A stretch of 64,000 bases of DNA. Source: Streptomyces sp. LHD-70 (GTDB lineage: Bacteria > Actinomycetota > Actinomycetes > Streptomycetales > Streptomycetaceae). Positions 23,476 to 31,429 of this stretch are shown here, in pieces (within the stretch, counting starts at the first letter, position 1; each line of letters starts with the position of its first letter). Below the pieces are notes generated by a model. That model was given only the letters and a program-made list of their open reading frames with translations, did no database searches and was not told the origin of the DNA. Location: assembly GCF_031157275.1 (NCBI RefSeq), contig NZ_JAVIFW010000005.1:62001-126000 (forward strand), written 5' to 3'. A program made the position numbers and the translations under genes.

Positions 23476-24690
23476 TCACAGGTACTTCTTCAACTCCCGC
23501 CGGGCGAGCGACCGCTGGTGCACCTCGTCCGGGCCGTCCGCGAGCATCAGCGTGCGCGCCCCGGCCCACAGCTCGGCCAGCGGGAAGTCCTGGCTCACGC
23601 CGCCCGCGCCGTGCAGCTGGACCGCGCGGTCGAGGATGTCGACGACCGTACGGGGAGTGGCGATCTTGATGGCCTGGATCTCGGTGTGCGCGCCCTTGTT
23701 GCCGACCGTGTCCATCAGCCAGGCCGTCTTCAGGACGAGGAGCCGCAACTGCTCCACGGCGACCCGCGCGTCCGCGATCCACTCGTGCACCACGCCCTGC
23801 TGCGCGAGCGGCTTGCCGAACGCCGTACGCGACACGGCCCGCTTGCACATCAGCTCGATGGCGCGCTCCGCCATGCCGATCAGGCGCATGCAGTGGTGGA
23901 TACGGCCGGGGCCGAGCCGCGCCTGCGCGATCGCGAAGCCGCCGCCCTCCTCGCCGATCAGGTTCGAGGCGGGCACCCGCACCTGGTCGAAGACCACCTC
24001 GGCGTGCCCGCCGTGCCAGTGGTCCTCGTAGCCGTAGACCGTCATGGCGCGCTTCACCGTGAGGCCCGGGGTGTCGCGCGGGACCAGGATCATCGACTGC
24101 TGCCGGCGTACGTCTTCGTTGTCCGGGTCGGTCTTGCCCATCACGATGAAGATCTTGCAGTTGGGGTTCATCGCCCCGGAGATGTACCACTTGCGCCCGG
24201 TGATGACGTACTCATCGCCCTGGCGCTCGATCCGCGTCTCGATGTTCGTCGCGTCCGACGAGGCCACCTCGGGCTCCGTCATCGCGAACGCCGAGCGGAT
24301 CTCACCGGCGAGCAGCGGCTCCAGCCACTGCTTCTTCTGCTGCTCGTCGCCGAACTGCGTGAGCACCTCCATGTTGCCGGTGTCCGGCGCCGCGCAGTTC
24401 AGCGCGGTCGGCGCCAACTGCGGGACACGGCCGGTGATTTCGGCCAGCGGCGCGTACTGGAGGTTGGTGAGCCCGGCCCCGTGCTCGGCGTCCGGCAAGA
24501 AGAGGTTCCACAGGCCCTGCCGGCGTGCCTCCGCCTTCAGGTCCTCCACGATCTGCGGGACCTTCCAGGGCGAGTCGAGCTGCGCGTGCTGCTCGTGCAG
24601 CACCGGCTGCGCCGGGTACACGTACTCGTCCATGAAGGCGAGCAGCTTGGTGCGCAGCTCCTCGGTGCGGGCGTCGAATGCGAAGTCCAT
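23476..24690 (-). CDS. Acyl-CoA dehydrogenase, ACAD10/11-like
   Basis: The 404-residue flavoprotein is slightly longer than classical ACADs. Its motifs are [19 protein letters not shown] (FAD/substrate loop with the VASSDA variant typical of the ACAD10/11 type), [16 protein letters not shown] and the C-terminal [21 protein letters not shown] with [16 protein letters not shown]. It lies 6 bases downstream of a phosphotransferase gene on the same strand. The same gene pair is fused in mammalian ACAD10/11, which degrade 4-hydroxyacyl-CoAs through a 4-phosphoryl intermediate. The substrate is inferred, not shown. Confidence 0.9.
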   Translation of the reverse strand: MDFAFDARTEELRTKLLAFMDEYVYPAQPVLHEQHAQLDSPWKVPQIVEDLKAEARRQGLWNLFLPDAEHGAGLTNLQYAPLAEITGRVPQLAPTALNCAAPDTGNMEVLTQFGDEQQKKQWLEPLLAGEIRSAFAMTEPEVASSDATNIETRIERQGDEYVITGRKWYISGAMNPNCKIFIVMGKTDPDNEDVRRQQSMILVPRDTPGLTVKRAMTVYGYEDHWHGGHAEVVFDQVRVPASNLIGEEGGGFAIAQARLGPGRIHHCMRLIGMAERAIELMCKRAVSRTAFGKPLAQQGVVHEWIADARVAVEQLRLLVLKTAWLMDTVGNKGAHTEIQAIKIATPRTVVDILDRAVQLHGAGGVSQDFPLAELWAGARTLMLADGPDEVHQRSLARRELKKYL

Positions 24691-24696
24691 GACGGA

Positions 24697-25719
24697 TCAG
24701 CCTTCCTGAAGGGTGGTCAGGCCGTGCTCGATGAATTGCGGGACGAGCTCGCCGATGCGGTCGAAGCCCGCGCCGACGGTCTGCCCGAGCGTGTACCGGT
24801 AGTGGATGCCCTCGAGGATCACGGCGAGCTTGAACCAGGCGAACGCCGTGTACCAGGAGACCGCCGACACGTCGCGCCCCGAGCGCGCGGCGTACCGCTG
24901 GATGAGCTCGCTCGCGTCCGGGTGGCCGGGAGCCGAAGCGGTCGTGGAAATCGGGGAGTCGGGGAGTTCGAGCCGCGCGCTGTACATCGCGAGCAGCCCG
25001 AGGTCGGTCAGCGGGTCGCCGAGCGTCGACATCTCCCAGTCGAGGATCGCGGTGATCTGCTCGCGGTCGTCGATCAGGACGTTGTCGAGCCGGTAGTCGC
25101 CGTGCACGACGGTGGCCGCGGGGGAGTTCGGCAGCTCCCTGCCGAGCGCCGCGTGCAGCTCGTCGATGCCCGCGAGGTCACGGTTGCGGGAGGCGTCCAA
25201 CTGCTTGCCCCAGCGCCGCAGTTGGCGGTCGAGGAAGCCCTCGGGCCGGCCGAAGTCGCCGAGCCCCACGGCCTGGGGGTCCACGGCGTGCAGCTCGACC
25301 AGGGTGTCCACCAGGTTGAAGGCGGCGGCCCTGGTCCGCTCGGCCCCGATCGCCGCCAGCTCGCCCGCGGTGCGGTACGGCGTGCCCTCCACGAACTCCA
25401 TGACGTAGAACGGCGAGCCGATCACCGACTCGTCCTCGCACAGCAGCACCGCCTTCGGCACCGGCACCGCGGTGTCCTGCAGCGCGCTGATCACTCGGTG
25501 CTCGCGCTTCATGTCGTGCGCGGTCGCGAGGACGTGGCCGAGCGGCGGGCGGCGCACCACCCAGCGGTCGGTTCCGTCGGTCACCGCGTACGTGAGGTTC
25601 GAGCGGCCGCCCTCGATCAGCCGTCCTTCGAGAGGGCCGCGCACAAGTCCGGGGTGCACACGGTCGAGGTGGCCGCGCAGTGCTGCGAGGTCGAGGCCCG
25701 GTGGCTGGTCTGAGGCCAT
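24697..25719 (-). CDS. Phosphotransferase-family kinase (ACAD10/11 N-domain / LvaA-like)
   Basis: The 340-residue protein has the aminoglycoside-phosphotransferase kinase fold. GGRSNLTYAV is the glycine-rich loop, WVVRRPP carries the ATP-binding position, VVHGDYRLDNVLID holds the Brenner-type catalytic Asp, and ILDWEMSTLGDPLTDLG the metal-binding Asp. In this clade the substrate is not a drug but a hydroxyacyl-CoA: LvaA and the ACAD11 kinase domain phosphorylate the 4-hydroxyl. It is the first gene of a two-gene operon with the ACAD. Its promoter contains the ACCGACTGGTCGGC operator. Confidence 0.88.
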   Translation of the reverse strand: MASDQPPGLDLAALRGHLDRVHPGLVRGPLEGRLIEGGRSNLTYAVTDGTDRWVVRRPPLGHVLATAHDMKREHRVISALQDTAVPVPKAVLLCEDESVIGSPFYVMEFVEGTPYRTAGELAAIGAERTRAAAFNLVDTLVELHAVDPQAVGLGDFGRPEGFLDRQLRRWGKQLDASRNRDLAGIDELHAALGRELPNSPAATVVHGDYRLDNVLIDDREQITAILDWEMSTLGDPLTDLGLLAMYSARLELPDSPISTTASAPGHPDASELIQRYAARSGRDVSAVSWYTAFAWFKLAVILEGIHYRYTLGQTVGAGFDRIGELVPQFIEHGLTTLQEG

Positions 25720-25751
25720 GCTGTCGCTCCCTGTGTGTTGACTCCAGGAGC

Positions 25752-25780
25752 ATCATGCCGACCAGTCGGTATGCCGTCTA
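25752..25780 (-). promoter_or_regulatory. Promoter with internal operator for the kinase/ACAD operon
   Basis: Read on the minus strand, TAGACG (25780-25775) and CATGAT (25757-25752) are 17 bases apart, with ACCGACTGGTCGGC (25770-25757) in the spacer. The operator begins 10 bases after the -35 start and 13 bases before the -10 start, exactly as in the MFS promoter at 6363-6391. The start codon is 33 bases further on. Confidence 0.7.
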
Positions 25781-25824
25781 CCCTGTGGGCCGAAAGTGAT
25801 CGGGCTCTCGTCCGGAAGGGCGAG

Positions 25825-25858
25825 GTGCGTAGGTGGTGGTCGTGCGTAGGTGGTGGTC
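25825..25858 (+). repeat. 17-bp tandem duplication
   Basis: GTGCGTAGGTGGTGGTC occurs twice head to tail (25825-25841 and 25842-25858), followed by a decayed third copy (GTGCGGAGGCGTTGCGGTGGTC). It lies in the 251-base gap between the kinase gene and the His-rich gene, which otherwise holds only the kinase promoter. Confidence 0.8.
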
Positions 25859-25970
25859 GTGCGGAGGCGTTGCGGTGGTCGCCGTTACAAGAACCCCCGC
25901 CCACCGCACCCTCTCGGCAGAGCCTGCCAGTCGGGGCGGGAGCGGGGGAAGTACGGCTCGGGGCCGGTAC

Positions 25971-26267
25971 TCAGTGGTCGTCCCAGTGGCCGTTGTGCTC
26001 GGCGTGCCGGTGTCCGTCGTGCACGTAGTCGACGTGGTCGCCGTGCGAGACGGTCTGGTGGCCGCAGCCCTCGCCGTGCTGGTGCTCGTGCCCCTCGTGG
26101 GCCTGATGCCCGGCGGGCTCGCACTCGTCCCAGTGGCCCTCGTGCTCGCGGTGCAGATGGCCGTCGTGCGCGTAGTCGATGTGGTCGCCGTGCGTGACCG
26201 ACGGGTGCCCGCAGCTCTCGCCGTGCGTGTGCTCGTGGGTCGGGTGCTCCAGGTGGAGGGTGGTCAT
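25971..26267 (-). CDS. Histidine-rich, internally duplicated metal-binding protein
   Basis: The 98-residue soluble protein is about one quarter histidine. It consists of two ~38-residue copies: HTHGESCGHPSVTHGDHIDY then AHDGHLHREHEGHWDE, and HQHGEGCGHQTVSHGDHVDY then VHDGHRHAEHNGHWDD, each with one Cys. Such repeats bind Zn, Ni or Cu. A storage, buffering or metallochaperone role is likely but the metal is unknown. The ATG at 26267 has GAAGGTGAGCCGC before it; a GTG nine bases upstream is possible. I could not find a convincing Zur or Nur box. Confidence 0.75.
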   Translation of the reverse strand: MTTLHLEHPTHEHTHGESCGHPSVTHGDHIDYAHDGHLHREHEGHWDECEPAGHQAHEGHEHQHGEGCGHQTVSHGDHVDYVHDGHRHAEHNGHWDDH

Positions 26268-26434
26268 GCGGCTCACCTTCGGTGTACAGGGGTGGATGAC
26301 AGCACCAGGCTAGACCTGTATGTCGGATTCATCCGGTTGTGATGGTGGGGATTGGTGGGGCTTGGTGGCGAGTGGCGGGGGCGTCCGGGTGCACGGTGGC
26401 GCGCACGGAAGGGCGCGCTCCGCCCGTGCGCTCC

Positions 26435-26536
26435 GCGCGCCACGCCCGCGCGCCACGCCCGCGCGCCACGCCCGCGCGCCACGGCCGTGCACCACGCCGT
26501 GCACCACGCCGCCCACCACGGCCGCGCACCAAGGCC
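26435..26536 (+). repeat. 12-13-bp minisatellite
   Basis: Three exact copies of GCGCGCCACGCCC (26435-26447, 26448-26460, 26461-26473) are followed by about five diverged 12-13-base copies (GTGCACCACGCC twice, GCCCACCACGGCC, GCGCACCAAGGCC). This explains the dense overlapping frames on both strands, none of which is a gene. It fills most of the 306-base gap 26268-26573. Confidence 0.85.
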
Positions 26537-26573
26537 ACGCTCGGCGGCTCAGCCTCAGCTCAGGACGGCGGCC

Positions 26574-26903
26574 TCAGCGCACCACGGCCACCGCGAAGAC
26601 CGCCAGCCCCACGGTGCAGCCCGCCGCCCCCAGCGCCGTACCCCACCGCATCGACACCGGCCGGGCACTCACCAGGGCATGAATCCGCCGGTTGGCGACC
26701 ACCACGAACACCAGCCACACGACCAGCGAGAGCCCCGCCGCGGCAAGAGCGAGCGGGCCCGCCCCGCCGTGCAGCGCCTGCTTGCCCGCGAGCACGGCGG
26801 CCACCGTGCAGGACAACGTCGTACGCCGCCACGCGAGTCGGGTCCGCTCCGGCTGAAGTCCCGGGTCCCGCTCAGGAGTTGCCGGTGGTACGGGGTGACT
26901 CAC
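26574..26903 (-). CDS. DUF202 membrane protein
   Basis: The 109-residue protein has three membrane helices. The N-terminal signature GLQPERTRLAWRRT is the DUF202 hallmark (ERT-LAW-RT). Its GTG start at 26903 overlaps the stop of the upstream DUF202 gene as GTGA, so the pair is translationally coupled and probably forms one complex. The function of the family is unknown. Confidence 0.78.
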   Translation of the reverse strand: MSHPVPPATPERDPGLQPERTRLAWRRTTLSCTVAAVLAGKQALHGGAGPLALAAAGLSLVVWLVFVVVANRRIHALVSARPVSMRWGTALGAAGCTVGLAVFAVAVVR

Positions 26904-27295
26904 CCCTCCGCCCAGCCGAAGAGCACGACCACCACCATCGCGAGGGCGACGAGCCCGACCGCGAGCGCGAGCAGCGCCGGGAACCGGGACACCGGCAGGT
27001 CCTCTCCGCGCCGCATCGCCAGCTCGCACCGCATCCAGTGGTTGACGGCCCGCAGCGCGCACAGCACACCCACCACGAGCAGCGCGAGGGCCAGCGCGAT
27101 CCGCCAGCCCCAGGACAGGTCCGGCAGGAACTGGTCTACCGCGAAGCCGCCGCCCACAAGCGCGAGCGCCGTACGGATCCAGGCGAGGAAGGTCCGCTCG
27201 TTGGCCAGCGAGAAGCGGTAGTCCGGCGTCTCGCCCTCTTCCCGCACCCGCGCGGGGGCCAACCACAGCCGCAACGACTCCACGAACCCGATCAC
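26900..27295 (-). CDS. YidH/DUF202 membrane protein
   Basis: The 131-residue protein is a YidH-type DUF202 member: RVREEGETPDYRFSLANERT then FLAWIRTALALVGGGFAVD, followed by two more helices. The start is put at GTG 27295 (MIGFVESLRLW), the usual N terminus of the family, with GGTAGGG eight bases before it; GTG 27304 is in frame. It is first in a two-gene operon with another DUF202 protein. Confidence 0.82.
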   Translation of the reverse strand: MIGFVESLRLWLAPARVREEGETPDYRFSLANERTFLAWIRTALALVGGGFAVDQFLPDLSWGWRIALALALLVVGVLCALRAVNHWMRCELAMRRGEDLPVSRFPALLALAVGLVALAMVVVVLFGWAEG

Positions 27296-27319
27296 GCCCC
27301 GCACCCTACCGGCGCCCGA

Positions 27320-27826
27320 TCACCGCGCACGCCAGGCCCTCAGCCGCTCGTACGCCGCCAGGCCGTCGGGCACCCACTCCCACTCGCCGAGCGCGCGCTC
27401 CAGGTCGTCCTCGGGCAGAAACGTGTGCCAGTCGACCTCCTCGGCCTGCGGGGACACCGGGAGTTCGCAGCGCACCTCGTAGACGTACGACCACCAGGTG
27501 TGCTCGTCCGTCTCGTACAGGAACTTGAACAGCGGGACGGGCTGCGGGAGTCCACGGACGCCCAGCTCCTCCTCGGCCTCGCGCAGCGCCGCCGTGTCGT
27601 ACGCCTCGCCCGCTCCGACGACGCCGCCCACGAACATGTCGTACATCGACGGGAAGACCAGCTTCGTCGGCGTGCGGCGGTGCACGAAGACGCGGTCCTT
27701 CGCGTCCCGGGCGAGGATGAAGACGCAGCGGTGGCGCAGGCCCTTCGCGTAGGCCTCGCCGCGCGGCGCGGTGCCCACGACGCGGTCCTGCTCGTCCACG
27801 ATGTCGAGGATCTCGTCAGCGCTCAT
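27320..27826 (-). CDS. Nudix hydrolase
   Basis: The 168-residue protein carries the Nudix box G-x5-E-x7-REUxEE-x-GU as GVVGAGEAYDTAALREAEEE then LGV at about residues 67-90. The N terminus (DIVDEQDRVVGTAPRGEAYA) resembles the YfcD/IPP-isomerase-like branch. It probably hydrolyses a nucleoside diphosphate-linked compound; the substrate is undefined. ATG 27826 is used; the open frame continues upstream without an RBS. It lies 24 bases upstream of the DUF202 pair on the same strand. Confidence 0.88.
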   Translation of the reverse strand: MSADEILDIVDEQDRVVGTAPRGEAYAKGLRHRCVFILARDAKDRVFVHRRTPTKLVFPSMYDMFVGGVVGAGEAYDTAALREAEEELGVRGLPQPVPLFKFLYETDEHTWWSYVYEVRCELPVSPQAEEVDWHTFLPEDDLERALGEWEWVPDGLAAYERLRAWRAR

Positions 27827-27986
27827 GCGGCCATCCAACCCGCGTCGCACCAGGCACGTCCAACGCAGCGGTTGACGCCCCGCACATGTGTCCCGAAGAT
27901 CTAACCCATCGGTAACCCATCCCTGAGTTCCCTGCCCGACCCCCGTGCCTTCTCCCCGAAGCGCACCGCCGACAGGACGGATGACC

Positions 27987-29642
27987 ATGGCGTACGACGC
28001 TGATGTGATCGTGATCGGGGCGGGCCTCGCCGGTCTCGTGGCCACTGCCGAACTCGTGGACGCGGGACGGAAGGTGATCCTCCTCGACCAGGAGCCCGAG
28101 CAGTCCATCGGCGGGCAGGCGCACTGGTCCTTCGGCGGACTGTTCTTCGTCGACTCCCCGGAGCAGCGGCGGATGCGGATCAAGGACAGCCACGCGCTCG
28201 CCCTACAGGACTGGATGGGCACCGCCGCCTTCGACCGCGAGGAGGACCACTGGCCGCGCAAGTGGGCCGAGGCCTATGTGGACTTCGCGGCGGGCGAGAA
28301 GCGCTCCTGGCTGCACGCGCAGGGCGTGCGGTTCTTCCCCGTCGTCGGCTGGGCCGAGCGCGGTGGGTACGACGCGACCGGGCACGGCAACTCGGTGCCC
28401 AGGTTCCACATCACCTGGGGGACCGGGCCCGGGCTCGTCGCCCCCTTCGAACGGCGCGTGCGCGAAGGGGTGGCGCGCGGCCTGGTCGACCTGCGGTTCC
28501 GGCACCGCGTGACCGGCCTCGGCCGCAGCGCGGGCGCCGTCGACACCGTGAGCGGCGAGGTGCTCGAACCGTCCGACATCGAGCGCGGCCAGGAGTCCGG
28601 CCGCACCGTCACCGGTCTCTTCGAGCTCAAAGCCCAGGCGGTGATCGTCACTTCGGGCGGCATCGGCGGCAACCACGAGCTGGTCCGCGCCAACTGGCCC
28701 GAGCGCCTCGGCCGCCCGCCGGCCAGGATGCTCTCCGGGGTGCCCGCGCACGTCGACGGACTGATGATCGGCATCGCGGAGGACACGGGCGGCCATGTCG
28801 TCAACCGCGACCGGATGTGGCACTACACCGAGGGCATCGAGAACTGGAACCCGATCTGGAACAAGCACGGCATCCGCATCCTGCCCGGACCGTCCTCCCT
28901 CTGGCTGGACGCCCGCGGCAAGCGCCTCCCGGTGCCGCTCTTCCCCGGCTTCGACACCCTCGGCACCCTCGACCACATCATGCACAGCGGCTACGACCAC
29001 ACCTGGTTCGTGCTCAACAAGCGCATCATCGGCAAGGAGTTCACCCTCTCCGGCTCCGAGCAGAACCCGGACCTGACGGGCAAGTCCGTGCGCGACGTGA
29101 TCGGCCGCGCGCGGGCCGACGTGCCCGGCCCGGTGAAGGCGTTCATGGACCACGGCAACGACTTCATCGTGGAGAACGACCTCGCCGCCCTCGTCCGCCG
29201 CATGAACGCGCTCACCGACGAGCCGCTGATCGACGAGGCCGAACTGCGCCGCGAGATCACCGCCCGCGACCGGGAGATCGCCAACCCCTTCACCAAGGAC
29301 CTGCAGATCACCGCGATGCGCGGCTCCCGCAAGTTCATCGGCGACAAGCTGATCCGCACCGCGTCCCCGCACCGCATCCTCGACCCGAAGGCGGGCCCGC
29401 TCGTCGCCGTACGCCTGAACATCCTCACCCGCAAGTCCCTGGGCGGCCTGGAGACCGACCTGACCTCGCGCGTGCTCACGGACGGCGGCGACCCCCTGCC
29501 CGGGATGTACGCGGCGGGGGAGGCGGCCGGGTTCGGCGGTGGTGGCGTGCACGGCTATCGCTCCCTCGAAGGCACGTTCCTCGGCGGCTGCATCTTCTCC
29601 GGCCGCGCGGCGGGTCGGGCGGCGGGTCGGGCGGTGGGGTAG
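27987..29642 (+). CDS. FAD-binding dehydrogenase (fumarate reductase/ketosteroid dehydrogenase superfamily)
   Basis: The 551-residue flavoprotein starts with the FAD Rossmann motif VIVIGAGLAGLVATAELVDAG and has the SIGGQAHWSFGGLFF segment and a C-terminal GMYAAGEAAGFGGGGVHGYRSLEGTFLGGC typical of succinate/fumarate-type and 3-ketosteroid delta-1 dehydrogenases. No heme-binding motif or membrane anchor was seen. ATG 27987 lies 7-8 bases after AGGACGG and is preferred to ATG 27981. The final codons form GRAAGRAAGRAVG, a short slippage repeat just before the stop. The substrate is unknown. Confidence 0.85.
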   Translation: MAYDADVIVIGAGLAGLVATAELVDAGRKVILLDQEPEQSIGGQAHWSFGGLFFVDSPEQRRMRIKDSHALALQDWMGTAAFDREEDHWPRKWAEAYVDFAAGEKRSWLHAQGVRFFPVVGWAERGGYDATGHGNSVPRFHITWGTGPGLVAPFERRVREGVARGLVDLRFRHRVTGLGRSAGAVDTVSGEVLEPSDIERGQESGRTVTGLFELKAQAVIVTSGGIGGNHELVRANWPERLGRPPARMLSGVPAHVDGLMIGIAEDTGGHVVNRDRMWHYTEGIENWNPIWNKHGIRILPGPSSLWLDARGKRLPVPLFPGFDTLGTLDHIMHSGYDHTWFVLNKRIIGKEFTLSGSEQNPDLTGKSVRDVIGRARADVPGPVKAFMDHGNDFIVENDLAALVRRMNALTDEPLIDEAELRREITARDREIANPFTKDLQITAMRGSRKFIGDKLIRTASPHRILDPKAGPLVAVRLNILTRKSLGGLETDLTSRVLTDGGDPLPGMYAAGEAAGFGGGGVHGYRSLEGTFLGGCIFSGRAAGRAAGRAVG

Positions 29643-29662
29643 GGCGGTGAGGTAGGGCGGGT

Positions 29663-30109
29663 TCAGTCAGTCAGGCGCGCGACGACCCGGAAGCGCTCCG
29701 CGACCACCTGTGTGGTGTCGGCGACCGTGAACTCCGGGTCGCCGAGCGCGGCCCTCATCTCCGGGGAGTGCCAGAACTTCTCGTGCTCCACCCGCCATTC
29801 GGCCACCGACGTGTACCCCTCGCCCTCGTCGAGGGCGTGCCGCAGGTCGATCTCGGCGAGCGGCATGACCTGCGCTCCGGTGGTCTCGACGACCGCGACG
29901 GGCCGGTCGTCGGAGTCGATCAGCGCATAGCGGTTCCCGGGTCTCGGCAGGGGCTCGCCCTCCAGCTCGTACTCCACCAGCAATCCCGTCGTCGATGTCT
30001 TCTCGCCCGCGAGCACTGCCGCGACCAGGGTGTCCCGGAGCGGTCCTGGGAAGGCGAGGCCCAGGGGCGGGAGGTCCTGAACGTCCTGGTGCGGGTCGGT
30101 CGGCTGCAT
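29663..30109 (-). CDS. ASCH-domain protein
   Basis: The 148-residue soluble protein has the ASCH (PUA-like beta-barrel) pattern: LAFPGPLRDTLVAAVLAGEKTSTTGLL early, GNRYALIDSDDRPVAVVETT in the middle, and EGYTSVAEWRVEHEKFW near the end. Such domains bind RNA or act as small amidohydrolases such as N4-acetylcytidine amidohydrolase. ATG 30109 has AAGGAGCAGCGCC upstream. It is convergent with the FAD dehydrogenase. Confidence 0.82.
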   Translation of the reverse strand: MQPTDPHQDVQDLPPLGLAFPGPLRDTLVAAVLAGEKTSTTGLLVEYELEGEPLPRPGNRYALIDSDDRPVAVVETTGAQVMPLAEIDLRHALDEGEGYTSVAEWRVEHEKFWHSPEMRAALGDPEFTVADTTQVVAERFRVVARLTD

Positions 30110-30396
30110 GGCGCTGCTCCTTCGGTCCTGCGGTGGTCCGCTGCTGGTCCTGATCTCCACTCGCGAGACTACGACCCCCCACTGACAATCGCCCCAACCC
30201 CCCAATTCACCCTGTGGACAAGCCAGTTGGCGAATCGATTCCTCCCGGCCCGGCCTTGACGGAAGGGACCCCTGCCGCTTAGCTGTCCGTGATCATCCGG
30301 TCTGCGGTGCGTGATCGCCGCAGGCTCACGACCACAGACCCGCAGCAACCGTCCACACCCTCCGCTTGACCACCGTGATGGGAAGGACTCACCGAG

Positions 30397-31347
30397 GTGT
30401 CCCCACCGCCTCCTCCGCTCGGGCGTGCCCGCAAGCGCGCCACGTACGACTTCGACCCCGCCCTCGACGACACCGAACTGACCGCCGCCCGCGCCGCGTT
30501 GGAGCGCGGCCGCTGGGCCGACACGCGTGCCCTGCTCGCCGCCACCGGCCCCGACTGGGACCGCAGAGGCCACCGCCTCGTCGTCCTCGGACAGTCACCC
30601 GCCACGCGCGCGTGGGCGCAGGAGTGGCGGCTCGTCGAGCCGGAGAGCGCGGACGCCGCGGCCCTGTTCGCCTGCGCCTCGGTCTGGCGTGCCCTGCGCG
30701 GCAAGGAGCGCCCCGAGAACGCGCAGGACGCCTGCCGCGCCGCCGCCTCGCTCGCCCCCGATGACCCCACACCGTGGCTCGCCCTGCTGCTCCTGGCCCG
30801 CACCCTCGGCTCCGAGGAGGACGTGGTCCGCCTCTTCGACGAGGTCCGCCACCGCCACCCGCAGCACCACCACGCCCACCACCTCATGGTCGGCCGCCTC
30901 GCCGAACGCCGCGCCGACCTGGGCCAGGACCCGCTGCACGAGGTGTACGACTTCGCCTCCTGGGCCGTCGACCAGGCGCCGCCCGACTCCCCGCTCGCGA
31001 TCCTCCCGGTCGTCGCGCACGCCGAGCGGTACCGCGTCCTCGCCGGTGCCACCCGCGCCGCGTCCCCGCCGGAGCGCTCGGGCCACTGGTCCGGACGGCT
31101 GGCGCGCCTCGTCCTGAAGGGCGCGTTCGACTGGTGGCTGGAGTGGGGCGGCGACCAGCATCCGCGCGGCCGCATCGACCTCAACTTCCTTGCCCACGCC
31201 AAGTTCTGCGAGGGCCGCGCGGCCGAGGCGGCGGCCCTGTTCCACCGCATCGGCCGAAACGCGACCGAAGACCCCTGGTCGTACCCCGGGCGCGACCCGG
31301 CACAGGCCTTCGGCGCCGCCCGCAACGCAGCCCTCGGCGCCGCCTGA
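30397..31347 (+). CDS. Conserved hypothetical protein with TPR-like helices
   Basis: The 316-residue soluble protein is almost entirely helical, with repeated Ala/Leu/Arg pairs (ARAALERGRWADTRALLAATG, ACRAAASLAPDDPTPWLALLLLA) that look like a TPR or SEL1-like solenoid. No catalytic motif was found. The start is GTG 30397; GGGAAGGA lies about ten bases before. It precedes an APC permease by 82 bases, and the two may be co-transcribed. Confidence 0.68.
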   Translation: MSPPPPPLGRARKRATYDFDPALDDTELTAARAALERGRWADTRALLAATGPDWDRRGHRLVVLGQSPATRAWAQEWRLVEPESADAAALFACASVWRALRGKERPENAQDACRAAASLAPDDPTPWLALLLLARTLGSEEDVVRLFDEVRHRHPQHHHAHHLMVGRLAERRADLGQDPLHEVYDFASWAVDQAPPDSPLAILPVVAHAERYRVLAGATRAASPPERSGHWSGRLARLVLKGAFDWWLEWGGDQHPRGRIDLNFLAHAKFCEGRAAEAAALFHRIGRNATEDPWSYPGRDPAQAFGAARNAALGAA

Positions 31348-31429
31348 CCCGCCCGGCAGCCGCCGGGTGCGCGACCCGACCCGAGCCCCACCGATCCGCC
31401 CCCCCACCCCCGAAGGAACCGGAGCGACC

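Noticed and set aside
25735..26342. Plus-strand frames opposite the His-rich gene.
   Set aside because: They are valine-rich antisense readings of the His codons and the tandem repeat. The minus strand has the RBS and the repeat protein.
26310..26830. Several frames on both strands through the 13-bp array.
   Set aside because: They come from the minisatellite and have no starts or motifs; the DUF202 gene begins to the right of it.
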